A DNA stretch of 64,000 nucleotides from an uncultured Granulosicoccus sp. (GTDB taxonomy: Bacteria; Pseudomonadota; Gammaproteobacteria; Granulosicoccales; Granulosicoccaceae). The position numbers and the translations under genes were made by a program. This document shows, piece by piece, positions 18,276 to 27,342 of this stretch. Each line of letters opens with the position of its first letter. The stretch's first letter is position 1. The stretch is taken from NCBI GenBank assembly GCA_947495035.1, contig CANLXI010000032.1, forward strand, positions 17,021-81,020. Reading direction: 5' to 3'. The notes beneath the pieces are model-generated. The model had not been told where the DNA came from and made no database searches. It saw nothing but the letters and a program-made list of their open reading frames with translations.

Positions 18276-18698
18276 TCAGCCAGGCCAGCAATCCGTGGTA
18301 TCAGGATCGGGTGTGCGAGCGCCCAGCTGATTGATGGTCATGATCTTGCAGTCCGTATCGTTCAGCTGACTGCCCTGACCGGTGGCCGTTATCGTGAAGG
18401 CGCTGGCCGATCTGGTCAGGGTCAGGGCGTAGTTGCTCTCCGGCGAAGTGCTTCTGGACAGAGTGCAATTGGCGTAGGAATAGCGGGTGGACTTGCACCG
18501 CTCCAGTGTCTGTACTTCTGCCATCAATGCCAGGTGACCATCGGCCCGGCGGGTTTTCTGCACATAGCTGCCATACTGCGGATAGGCAATGCTGGCGAGT
18601 ATGCCGATGATGGCTACCGTGATCATCAATTCAATCAAGGTGAAACCCCGGACGCGATGCGGACGGAATGAACGTCGGGGTGTGGTTGGACAGTACAT
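18276..18698 (-). CDS. pilE: PilE-like type IV pilin
   Basis: A 140-residue type IVa pilin of the PilE minor-pilin group. The leader MYCPTTPRRSFRPHRVR is followed by the classic GFTLIELMITVAIIGILASI helix, with the processed Phe+1 and Glu5. The C-terminus has two cysteine pairs: C in ERCKSTRYSYANCTL, then one in DTDCKIMTI and one in DTTDCWPG. The last two probably form the D-region disulfide loop. GGAGAG lies seven bases before the ATG at 18698. It sits between the two minor-pilin operons, directly after pilY1 copy B. Confidence 0.9.
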   Translation of the reverse strand: MYCPTTPRRSFRPHRVRGFTLIELMITVAIIGILASIAYPQYGSYVQKTRRADGHLALMAEVQTLERCKSTRYSYANCTLSRSTSPESNYALTLTRSASAFTITATGQGSQLNDTDCKIMTINQLGARTPDPDTTDCWPG

Positions 18699-18824
18699 GC
18701 AAGCTCTCCGGCTCGGGTAGTGATGTTGGACGGCGTCACAACGGGAACCCATGGAAGCAGTTATCGACCCGCAAGCCTCGTCACTTGAGCCAGGCTTTAC
18801 AGGCCCGACGGCATGAGGCAAGGC

Positions 18825-21800
18825 TCAGCTGTCTTCCTCGATCTTTTCCTGCCAGAAAGTTCTGCGACGCAGGTCATTCAGATCAAGTTCCTGCAGGGTT
18901 TCCGTACCGACCACCACGGTTGCATTACCGACCTCCGGGAACAGCAGTGAAGTCGGTGGCGGTATGCCGGCATGATCAAGAGTACGTGCTCGATCTTCCT
19001 TGGTCAGATCGTTCTTGTTGTTCTCCTTGTCCAGATCAAGTACGGGGGCGCCATTGAAGACACTGACTGCATAGACCTTGCCCGAGCCTTCGGCAGCAGA
19101 ACAGGTAGAGGATTGAGCCTCAGGCAGGTAGGTGGTGAACAGGACCTTGTGATCGGCGGTGACACTTGAGCTCAATGTCTTCTCACCATCTTCTTCCAGA
19201 TCCATGAACCAGCCCTTGGCATCCAGTGGCAGGCTGGCATCGATCTTGTCGGTGACATCCACGAGTCCGCTGGACGTATGAGATACACTGGGGTAGACAG
19301 TCAGCCCGAAGCTGTCTATCGGCTTGCCATATACATGCGGCAGGCGCAGGCTGTAGAAGCGATCCTGTACGACATCATCGAGTGGATGGGCTCGCCAGCC
19401 GGAACCGATGGATATGGCAAGCTGTTGCTGACCGTCGATGGACATGATCGAGACATCCGGTGGGTAGTAGAAGCGTCGTGCATCCTCGGGGTCATCGCCG
19501 GCCAGCTCGGCGATACGGCCACCATCGATGCGTTGTTCCAGCGAATCGGTCAGGCTGACGTCATTGTTGATATCGATTCGCCAGATCTGACCGCCCATGT
19601 CTCCTGCATAGAGCTGATCGGCCAGTCCGTCAAAGTCGATATCGATGACACGGATATCCGATGGAATACTGTAATCCATACCGGAAAACGTACCGGCGCG
19701 GTTGGTTTGCCACAGTTTGGTGCCGGTCTTCGCATCGACGATGAAGACCGCTCGCCCGACGCCATCGGTAGTACGCTTCTCGGTGAAGTCCTCGTCTCCG
19801 GAGCTGGCAGTGGGGTCCTGATTGGGGTCATAGCCTCCGCCGAAGACCAGAACATCAACCACGGAAGAGCCGTCGCGTACTCTGGTGCGAACAGGCCTCG
19901 ACCAGGTATCTCCCAATTCGACGAAATCGCCGTCGGCCGTGGTGAGATCCGTGTCCAGGGTATTGGTTCGTCCCTGTATGCTCCACAGAAACTTCGGGTT
20001 GTTGATATCCGAAACATCCAGTGCGTAGTACTGGCTTCCCCCTCGGCGCATGGCGATGTACAGATAGGCCTTCTCACCTGAATCGATGATGCCGTTGTCA
20101 TTGCTGTCATCAATCCAGCTTGTCATGCCACCATCAAGCCCATAGGGACGTCGCAATGTCGGTTCATTGGCCAGCAGCTTGTACATGTTCTTCAACAGTT
20201 CACGAGGAATGAACGCGTATCTCTCGTCACCGGTATCGGTGTCAAGGGCGTGCAGGAAGCCTTCGTTGGTGGCGACAAAGACAACACTGTCCACATCACT
20301 GCCACTGGCATAGTTGAGCAGAATCGGTTGAGAGTGCAGCGGGTCGCCCATCTGGCCACGCGCCTCGTCGGTATTGCCATCGCCGTCGATATCCCTGATG
20401 TCCTTGCCGTGCGTCCAGTTGACCAGGTCCTGATGGAAATCTGCATCCGAAGCCAGGTTCGGGGGCAGGGCGAACCATTCAGGGTCAAGCTTGCTGTTGG
20501 TCGGCAATACGGCATTGTCGGCATGAGTGAGGTCACTGGTAGTGCCCGTGTAGGTGAACACTCGACGACTCAGGTGAGACTCCTCGCTGACTTTCATTCT
20601 CGAGGTGGCACCACCGAGCAGGACACTGCCACCATCCGTCGCATTCGACCAGAAGCTTCTGGCACCTGCCTTGAAGTTGCCGGAGATCTCGTCAACCGCG
20701 GGCAGCAGATCCTGGTCGACGATAGTCGCCTCGTTGTCTTCGTTGCCCTGCAGCAGAAACTTCTTGATATTGCCATCCCAGCGTGCGGTGGACTCGGGTT
20801 TGAACATCGCAAAATACAGATCTTCACGGTTCTTCAAGCGGTTCTGTTGAGCCAGTGTCACGCTGGGAGCCACGAAGCTTGTGTCGGTTTTGCTGACGTT
20901 CAGGAAAATGCTCTGGAAGGCCGTCAGCAAGGATGAGGCGGAATCCGCCGAATAGGCACCACCACCGCCGGCCGCTGCAAGATCTGCCAGATAGCCTCGA
21001 TCCTGTTCTGCCAGGTTGAAGGCGATGGTATGGGTGGTGACATTCTGCATGCCGGACAGTGAGTCGGACAGGTCACTGTCATGCAGCCACTGCACGAGCT
21101 CACGGCCGCATTCTTCGGTCTGGTCGGTACTGGCATCACAGTCCAGGCCAGTCAGATTCCTGATGCGCTCAGCGGCCGTATTGGATGTTGCCACACCGTC
21201 AGAGAGCAGAACGATATGGTTGGTCTGGCATTGGCTCTCCATGGGGGAGATGTAGGTTGGTGTGGAACTGTGGTTGTTGATGGTTTCCATGATGCAGTTC
21301 TCGGAGTCCAGATAGGCATCCGAGCACCCTGCCGGTCGCGACAGTTCACCGCCTTCATAGGAGAAGGGGTGGCTGACTCGGTGATAGCGATCTTGCCAGG
21401 CCTGCGCACCGCGATGAGTGCCGTAGTCGACCGCCTCGCTGCGGAAATACAAGGCTGCTTCATACAGGGAGGAGGTGATGGGAGTACCGCCCATGGCGAC
21501 CAGTTCGTCCACATGGCGCTTCAGATTGTCACGAAAACGCGTTCCCGGGCTTTCGCGTTCGGACTCGAAATAGATGATCAACTGGGCCGCCTGAGCTTCA
21601 TTGGCATCGAATGAGGCGAATGAGCGATGCTGGTTGAACTCTCTTGGCGTCAGCCGAAATGCCATGGCATTGCCACGGGCCCAGCCGCTGCGACTCACGG
21701 TCTGCTCTATCAGGGTTTTCAGGTCCGCCGAGTAGGTGGCTTCGCCGGCCCCGATGTGGGCAGGGCTGGTCCAGCTGATTTCACTGGACCAGTTCCGTCC

Positions 21801-24392
21801 ACTGACATCATTGTCGAGCGGCGAGAAGTCCCGGGCGCTGTCCGCCTGCTCGACACTGATGCCGATTTCCGAATTCGACAGCGTTTCCTCGTTGCTGGTC
21901 AGTTTCAGTGTCGCACTGACAATTCTGGCGTTGCTCGGCACATTGACATCCTTGAAGCGCAAGCCGATCAGCTGGCCCTGGCCGGTGCCATCCGCCGAGC
22001 TGTCGGTATCAAGAGACTGCCCGTCCAGAACGACCATGCCGCTGCTGATATTCTGCACGGCGTCATTGCGACTGTCTCCGGTCTGTGCGGAAATCGAGCT
22101 GTTGGAACAATAGGAACCGGTGGGTACGGAATCCGGGGCATAACTGATTTCGAGTGTCGGTGCCTTGATCGGATTGGCGTCGGCGCTGACCGCGACACGC
22201 TTGCCGGTTCCGGCAATGAAGAATGACATGTTGTTGCCACCACACCAGTCAGGTTGATCGGTGATCTCCTGCACGATGCGCGACAGGTCCGGAGTGTCGT
22301 AGGTCGTACCGACGGTCAGCCATGGATCGGCAATCCATGTTTCCTGGGCTGTGGTCCGGTCCCTGTCTCCCAGGTCATTGAGTGCGGTCGTCAGGGGCGC
22401 GGAGTTGGCACTTTTCTCTCCGGCGATGTCCAGACTGGTTTCCTCGTCAGTGGCTTCGGCCGAATGAAACACGATTCTGGCACTCTTGATCTGAGCGCCC
22501 GGGGGAATGTGTACATGGGAGAAGCGGATGGCCGTGGTCTGCGTGGTCTGCGTATCGGCATCGTCCTCTGCGGCCGGTTCCCAGGTGATCAGAAGGCCGG
22601 GTTTGTGGCTTGCACTGGAGGTCAGGATATCGCGCAGGTTAGACGACGAATTGTAGTGGTCCTCCGGTGCCGTCAGGCGCAGGGAAATGGCGTTTCCCGA
22701 GGTCCAGTCGTCCAGTGACGTGACCTCGGAGATAAGGGCGGTCAGATTCGGTGATACGAGTTCCGTGTCGGGATCACTGGCGACATCGGCCCAGTTGACG
22801 AAGGTTGACGAATACGTGCGCTCTCCCAGCGTACTGTTCGAGTAGTCCTCGGGCGTGTTCTCGAGTTCGGCGCTGATATTGATCGAGAAGCCGATGTCAT
22901 CCGGGACGGGAGAAGCGCTGTCATCACCGCTGTCTGTCGTTTCATCCGTCTCGCTTTCCAGGCCATTGCCGGTGCCTTCCACGGCTTGCCACTCGTTGTC
23001 GGGTGAAGCGCTTGCCGCTGCCTCGGCGGTCATCAATGTCAGATAGGCGTTCTTGATGGTGGCACCGGCAGGTATGTCCAGATTGTCGAAACGCAGGGCC
23101 AGCTCTCGAGCATTGTTCTGCACTCCGGCATGAAACAGCTGTGACACCGGGTTGGCGGTATGGCGATAAACCACTTCCGTGTTCTGGTCTGAAAATTCAT
23201 CGACATGGGCACTGGCCTCAGCTTCGGTGGTCGTCAGATCGGGATCGTCAGCTTCGGTATAGGTGTAGTTCAGCACCGGCAGCTTGCTGGCAACCGCCGC
23301 ACTGCCGTGGAATTCTCGTGTATCGGATGCCGTGGCGATATAGGAGTCGAACGGGGCGAGCAGAAAGGACATTCTGTTGCCTTGTGTCCAGCCTGGCTGG
23401 CTGACGAGCTCGGATACGATGCTGCTCAGATCCGGCGTCTCCACGTCTGTTTCCGGGCTTGCGGATTCCGCTTCCGCCGAGGCTGAATTGTCCGGTGGAA
23501 CGGGGTCCCAGGGAACCAGTGCACTGGTTCGCCTTGACGGGTCGCTGCGTTCTGCCAGTGACAGCGTTGCATTGCTGCCGTTCGGATATTCCTGCGGATC
23601 CGGTGTCGCTTCGGCACTGATATAGGCAGAGACTTCACCGTGCTGATTGGCTGCGTCGGTCTTGACAAAGGTTATGCTGGCATGGGTGATCGTGGCGCCT
23701 CGCGGTATTTCGATGTTGTCGAATCGATACGCGAAATAACCGGCACCATGGCTATCTGTACCATCGTGAAACCAGCGATTGATCGCCTGATTGTTACTGT
23801 GGATCAGCGTACTGCCGTCATCTTCGGTGAATTCGGACACATCCGCCACGGCAACGGCCGAGTTCGTGATGACCGTATCGGTGCTGGTCTCCTCGCTGGT
23901 ATTGGCGGCGACGATTTCGGCCATCACCAGCGAATCCTCGGCGAGATTCACCAGCTTGCTTGTGTCATGTTGCGTGCCATCGTTGTTGCCACCATCCGGG
24001 CGCACCACGACCTTTTCATCCGGGCAGGCGCCGTCACACAGCTCCGTACTTTCCGATTCGAGGTAGCCGACGGGGTAGCGGATGGCGCCACCCTGACCGT
24101 AGCCCTGAAAGGCCATGAGCCCGACGTTGTAGCTGCTGGACTGATCGAGCAGCAGTCCCATGGCGGTTTTCAGCCTGTCCATGCGGCTGACACCGTCAAA
24201 GCCGGGATCCTGTGTGGACATCGACCCCGAACTGTCCAGCACGAACAGGATGTTGGGATTGTTGTTGAATGCATCGTCGCTCTGCCCGAAGAAGATTTCG
24301 GTGTCGTCCGCATGCAATGGGGAGAGCACACATACAGACAGCAACAGGCCGCGCAGCAAGCCGATGCGCAGGGAGGTAGCGGACTTGCTCAT
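18825..24392 (-). CDS. pilY1: PilY1-type pilus tip/adhesin protein, copy B (long form)
   Basis: A 1,855-residue PilY1 paralogue of copy A, about 410 residues longer. After the signal peptide comes the VWA start with MIDAS DSSGS (53–57). The rest of the VWA domain resumes only at about residue 945 (GGTPIT near 967, LSDGV near 1061). The ~830-residue insertion holds four jelly-roll-like modules, each with an IPxGAxIxxA motif, a PGWxxGN-like segment and a closing strand. The C-terminal propeller has calcium loops DSNDNGIID and DIDFDGLAD, the latter before QLYAGDMGGQIWRID. The ATG at 24392 overlaps the pilX stop (TGATG) and has GGAG upstream. Confidence 0.9.
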   Translation of the reverse strand: MSKSATSLRIGLLRGLLLSVCVLSPLHADDTEIFFGQSDDAFNNNPNILFVLDSSGSMSTQDPGFDGVSRMDRLKTAMGLLLDQSSSYNVGLMAFQGYGQGGAIRYPVGYLESESTELCDGACPDEKVVVRPDGGNNDGTQHDTSKLVNLAEDSLVMAEIVAANTSEETSTDTVITNSAVAVADVSEFTEDDGSTLIHSNNQAINRWFHDGTDSHGAGYFAYRFDNIEIPRGATITHASITFVKTDAANQHGEVSAYISAEATPDPQEYPNGSNATLSLAERSDPSRRTSALVPWDPVPPDNSASAEAESASPETDVETPDLSSIVSELVSQPGWTQGNRMSFLLAPFDSYIATASDTREFHGSAAVASKLPVLNYTYTEADDPDLTTTEAEASAHVDEFSDQNTEVVYRHTANPVSQLFHAGVQNNARELALRFDNLDIPAGATIKNAYLTLMTAEAAASASPDNEWQAVEGTGNGLESETDETTDSGDDSASPVPDDIGFSINISAELENTPEDYSNSTLGERTYSSTFVNWADVASDPDTELVSPNLTALISEVTSLDDWTSGNAISLRLTAPEDHYNSSSNLRDILTSSASHKPGLLITWEPAAEDDADTQTTQTTAIRFSHVHIPPGAQIKSARIVFHSAEATDEETSLDIAGEKSANSAPLTTALNDLGDRDRTTAQETWIADPWLTVGTTYDTPDLSRIVQEITDQPDWCGGNNMSFFIAGTGKRVAVSADANPIKAPTLEISYAPDSVPTGSYCSNSSISAQTGDSRNDAVQNISSGMVVLDGQSLDTDSSADGTGQGQLIGLRFKDVNVPSNARIVSATLKLTSNEETLSNSEIGISVEQADSARDFSPLDNDVSGRNWSSEISWTSPAHIGAGEATYSADLKTLIEQTVSRSGWARGNAMAFRLTPREFNQHRSFASFDANEAQAAQLIIYFESERESPGTRFRDNLKRHVDELVAMGGTPITSSLYEAALYFRSEAVDYGTHRGAQAWQDRYHRVSHPFSYEGGELSRPAGCSDAYLDSENCIMETINNHSSTPTYISPMESQCQTNHIVLLSDGVATSNTAAERIRNLTGLDCDASTDQTEECGRELVQWLHDSDLSDSLSGMQNVTTHTIAFNLAEQDRGYLADLAAAGGGGAYSADSASSLLTAFQSIFLNVSKTDTSFVAPSVTLAQQNRLKNREDLYFAMFKPESTARWDGNIKKFLLQGNEDNEATIVDQDLLPAVDEISGNFKAGARSFWSNATDGGSVLLGGATSRMKVSEESHLSRRVFTYTGTTSDLTHADNAVLPTNSKLDPEWFALPPNLASDADFHQDLVNWTHGKDIRDIDGDGNTDEARGQMGDPLHSQPILLNYASGSDVDSVVFVATNEGFLHALDTDTGDERYAFIPRELLKNMYKLLANEPTLRRPYGLDGGMTSWIDDSNDNGIIDSGEKAYLYIAMRRGGSQYYALDVSDINNPKFLWSIQGRTNTLDTDLTTADGDFVELGDTWSRPVRTRVRDGSSVVDVLVFGGGYDPNQDPTASSGDEDFTEKRTTDGVGRAVFIVDAKTGTKLWQTNRAGTFSGMDYSIPSDIRVIDIDFDGLADQLYAGDMGGQIWRIDINNDVSLTDSLEQRIDGGRIAELAGDDPEDARRFYYPPDVSIMSIDGQQQLAISIGSGWRAHPLDDVVQDRFYSLRLPHVYGKPIDSFGLTVYPSVSHTSSGLVDVTDKIDASLPLDAKGWFMDLEEDGEKTLSSSVTADHKVLFTTYLPEAQSSTCSAAEGSGKVYAVSVFNGAPVLDLDKENNKNDLTKEDRARTLDHAGIPPPTSLLFPEVGNATVVVGTETLQELDLNDLRRRTFWQEKIEEDS

Positions 24393-24850
24393 CAACAATC
24401 TCCGGAATCGTCGGCAGCGCCGATCAGCAGCATGCCCTGGGCTATGGTCGTCGATGTGTGTACATCAGGCAGAGAGGAGGTGCCGGTGACCACGAAGCGT
24501 CTGGCACTCACCGGTCCCCCCAGTGAGTAGCCCATGGCAGCAGCTCGTCCGCCATACTCCAGCACTGCCTCCGTGACCTGCTGTGCGGACTGACCCAGGT
24601 TGTTCTGCGACAGGGTCTCGTCGGTATCGTTGCAGATGATGGATTCGAGTTTGCCGTTGATGGCCAGCACGGCGTCGGAGGCGGATTCGGCTGCCTGGAA
24701 GGTGACCTCCTTGTGGATGGCATTGCTGGCCAATTGACCTTCAAGCGATGCGCCGCGCATGGCCGACACCCCGAGAATGGAAAGCATGAAGATCATGATC
24801 ATGGTGACCATGAGCACAGAGCCCTGTTGCCGCGCAGCGCGATGATTCAT
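24392..24850 (-). CDS. pilX: PilX-like minor pilin, copy B
   Basis: A 152-residue PilX-family protein and the paralogue of the copy at 15.2 kb. The N-terminal helix QQGSVLMVTMIMIFMLSILG is followed by the shared SAMRGASLEGQLASNAI and FQAAESASDAVL. The start overlaps the pilW stop by 4 bases, and its stop overlaps the pilY1 start, so coupling is even tighter than in copy A. Confidence 0.88.
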   Translation of the reverse strand: MNHRAARQQGSVLMVTMIMIFMLSILGVSAMRGASLEGQLASNAIHKEVTFQAAESASDAVLAINGKLESIICNDTDETLSQNNLGQSAQQVTEAVLEYGGRAAAMGYSLGGPVSARRFVVTGTSSLPDVHTSTTIAQGMLLIGAADDSGDC

Positions 24851-25986
24851 CGTCGGTTCCTGATACTGACCGTGGAGCCGAACGCGAGGCGCAGGCGTCG
24901 ATCAGCCACATAGCTTGTTGCGTGTTCGTTGAGTTCGGACGCTGGCTGGACAGGATTGCCGGCCAGCAGATAGGTGCTGCCGTCAGGGTTGCTGGCAACC
25001 TGCTCGAACGATTGCATCAACAGTCCGATCTCGACACTTTCGATGCGGCCGCTGGCCGGACTGCCGTCCTGCGGATCGACATACTCGATGTCGCTGTTGC
25101 TCAGTTCATCACGGTATCCCAGTCGGACCTTCAGGTTGGATATGCCCTCGACCACTTCCACGGGAGGGCGATCATAGGGCCAGCTCTGTCGATACAGGGC
25201 GTAGACGGGATCTCCTTCGGAACTGGTTCGCTGCGTATCACCCACGTAGTAGATATTGGCTTCGAAGCGCATCACGCGCGCACGATCATTCGCTGCTCGA
25301 CCGTAAGGTGCAGACAGGCGGTTGTCGCCGCTGTTGCCGATGGCTGCGTGCTGCAGTACGCCATTGGCTGCCTGTGTCACCTTGAAGATGTCAGCGACCT
25401 GGCAGTTGGAAATCAGTGCCAGATCGCCGCTGGTCACGATCGATGGCAGGTCGCCGGCAATCACGACATCGCTCGATACGCTGGCCATCGGCAGAATTTC
25501 ACGAGTCTCCGGACTACCGAACTGGACAGACAGGGCATGGGTGCCTGCCAGTGGTTTGCCAACGTCATCCGGTGGTGTGAAGTTCAGCGGCGCGGCAGGT
25601 TTCCACTTGCCGTCTTTCTCGATCAGGGAGCTGGAAACCGTGCTCAGAGAATAGTCTGCCGTTGGTGCGTCCGTCGCCCGTATTCTTGCCTTGATCTGGC
25701 TGTCCACACAGCCCTGGAACCCTGCCATGCGAACATCACTGACCATGGAGTTCAGGGCGAATCGGCCGTTCTCCTGCAACATGGCCATATTGGAATTCAG
25801 CTGGGAACTGCGTTTGGTTCCGGCAAACACGGTGATCATGCCGCTGATCAGGAGCAGGCCGACTACCATGGCGATCATCAGTTCCACCAGCGACAGGCCG
25901 GATTGCCGTCGAGAAATGGCGCGCCTCGCCGGTGTCCGTGCTGGTGGTAGCGCGGGTAATGTTGCCGGTCGAACACGAAGAGCCAT
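24847..25986 (-). CDS. pilW: PilW-like minor pilin, copy B
   Basis: A 379-residue PilW-family minor pilin. The prepilin motif QSGLSLVELMIAMVVGLLL is followed by ISGMITVFAGTKRSSQLNSN and MLQENGRFALNSM, parallel to copy A through most of the length. The domain ends with RRLRLAFGSTVSIRNRR, matching RYRLAFNTTVKVRNRR of copy A. The start touches the pilV stop and the stop overlaps pilX. Confidence 0.9.
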   Translation of the reverse strand: MALRVRPATLPALPPARTPARRAISRRQSGLSLVELMIAMVVGLLLISGMITVFAGTKRSSQLNSNMAMLQENGRFALNSMVSDVRMAGFQGCVDSQIKARIRATDAPTADYSLSTVSSSLIEKDGKWKPAAPLNFTPPDDVGKPLAGTHALSVQFGSPETREILPMASVSSDVVIAGDLPSIVTSGDLALISNCQVADIFKVTQAANGVLQHAAIGNSGDNRLSAPYGRAANDRARVMRFEANIYYVGDTQRTSSEGDPVYALYRQSWPYDRPPVEVVEGISNLKVRLGYRDELSNSDIEYVDPQDGSPASGRIESVEIGLLMQSFEQVASNPDGSTYLLAGNPVQPASELNEHATSYVADRRLRLAFGSTVSIRNRR

Positions 25987-26567
25987 TACGGGAAGACCTT
26001 GACTGACAGGGTTCTCGGTGTGTCGACGCCGTCGACATTCTCACTCCACTGAACGCCGACGCTATAGGCACCTGCTGCCGCATCGAAGGTGATCGTTCCC
26101 CTGGCAGGGACGGTTGCCGAACCGGGCAGTAGTGGCGTGAAATCCGAAATATCATCAGGTGCGTGCAGGTTCTGACTCCAGGCGTGCAGGTCCGCGGTTG
26201 CGATATCAGCCGGTGTGCAGGGAGTTTCGTTGGTGATGCAAGCCGGGTTGGATGTACCCGAGTGGGTCGTCATGGACTTGTAGGCATCTCCCTTGAGAGC
26301 CTCACGGTTGACCCGCATGCGCTCCGTCATGTCCAGAATCATGAATTTCGCCTGTGAAAGCGTATAGGCGTCCTGGCTGTAGCGCATGCCCTGAACCTGC
26401 ATTCGAGCGGCTGCCAGGAAGCCGACGGATAGCAGAATCACGGCCACCAGAACCTCGAGCAATCCGATGCCGGATTGCCGGCGAAGGTGTGGCGCCGTCG
26501 CTGGAGTCGATTGCCGTCGGTTTGCGTGTACAGGTATTGCCTCGCTGACGTTCGATCGCTTGTTCAT
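25986..26567 (-). CDS. pilV: PilV-like minor pilin, copy B
   Basis: A 193-residue PilV-family minor pilin, exactly the length of copy A. The prepilin motif QSGIGLLEVLVAVILLSVG is followed by FLAAARMQVQGMRYSQDAYT. It has the long (~35-residue) leader also seen in copy A, a shared peculiarity that supports operon duplication. The gap to fimT is 35 bases, whereas copy A overlaps. Confidence 0.88.
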   Translation of the reverse strand: MNKRSNVSEAIPVHANRRQSTPATAPHLRRQSGIGLLEVLVAVILLSVGFLAAARMQVQGMRYSQDAYTLSQAKFMILDMTERMRVNREALKGDAYKSMTTHSGTSNPACITNETPCTPADIATADLHAWSQNLHAPDDISDFTPLLPGSATVPARGTITFDAAAGAYSVGVQWSENVDGVDTPRTLSVKVFP

Positions 26568-26602
26568 CGCATGTCTGATCTATGCATTTTCCTTGCTGAT
26601 AC

Positions 26603-27211
26603 CTATGGGCTGTCATCGCAAGTGATCGCCTGCCCGAAGGTGTCGTACAGTGTGCCGTCACCGGTGCTGCGCGCCTGTCGCACATCACCACTCATGGACA
26701 CATTGACCGCGCGCGCCGCACGACTGCCTCTGTCATCACAGAAAGTGAATGTGCCAGAACCGCGCCAGTTGCTCAGTCCACGAGGGCCGAACCTTACATA
26801 CGAGCGTTGAGTGGCGTCCGCCACGCCCTGGGTAATGGCACTGTTCGCCAGGGTAAAACCCGTGGGTAGAGGGCTGGCGACCTTCAGGACGGTTTCGCTT
26901 GCATCGATGATGCCGGCGGTTGCAGCATTGTCCACGAAGACAATCCAGCCCTGGTTCCAGTTGGTACCGCAACTCGTATCACTGTTACGTGCGCATACGC
27001 TGACGCGGGACGACTGCTTGATGGCTTCCGAACGGGCGAAAGTCAGTGCTCCGGTGAGGTCCATGACGCGACTGTCCTGGCGGGACTGCTGCAGGGTCTC
27101 CTTGAAGCTTGGCACGGCTATACCCAGCAGAATGCCGGCCACCGCCAGAGTGATCAGCAACTCCATCAAGGTAAACCCCCGAACCGAGTGACTGTCGGGA
27201 CTCTGTTTCAT
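26603..27211 (-). CDS. fimT: FimT/FimU-like minor pilin (GspH fold), copy B
   Basis: A 202-residue FimT/GspH-type pilin. The leader MKQSPDSHSVR precedes GFTLMELLITLAVAGILLG. The domain signature ALTFARSEAIKQSSRVSVCA and GWIVFVDNAATAG follow. The ATG at 27211 gives an 11-residue leader and has AAGAAAC upstream; much longer upstream reading is open but has no coding character. It is the first gene of operon copy B and is divergent from the hydantoinase-family gene across about 130 bp, which should hold both promoters. Confidence 0.88.
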   Translation of the reverse strand: MKQSPDSHSVRGFTLMELLITLAVAGILLGIAVPSFKETLQQSRQDSRVMDLTGALTFARSEAIKQSSRVSVCARNSDTSCGTNWNQGWIVFVDNAATAGIIDASETVLKVASPLPTGFTLANSAITQGVADATQRSYVRFGPRGLSNWRGSGTFTFCDDRGSRAARAVNVSMSGDVRQARSTGDGTLYDTFGQAITCDDSP

Positions 27212-27342
27212 CAATTGTTTCTTCTTCGACACCCAGATGTGTACTGCTAGCGGCAACATTCCGGTTTTTTGCAGTGTGAGTGGTTTACAAGCGACAGGCC
27301 TTGATTGATAGTCGGGACAACGTTGAGTGGAAGGCAGGTAAC

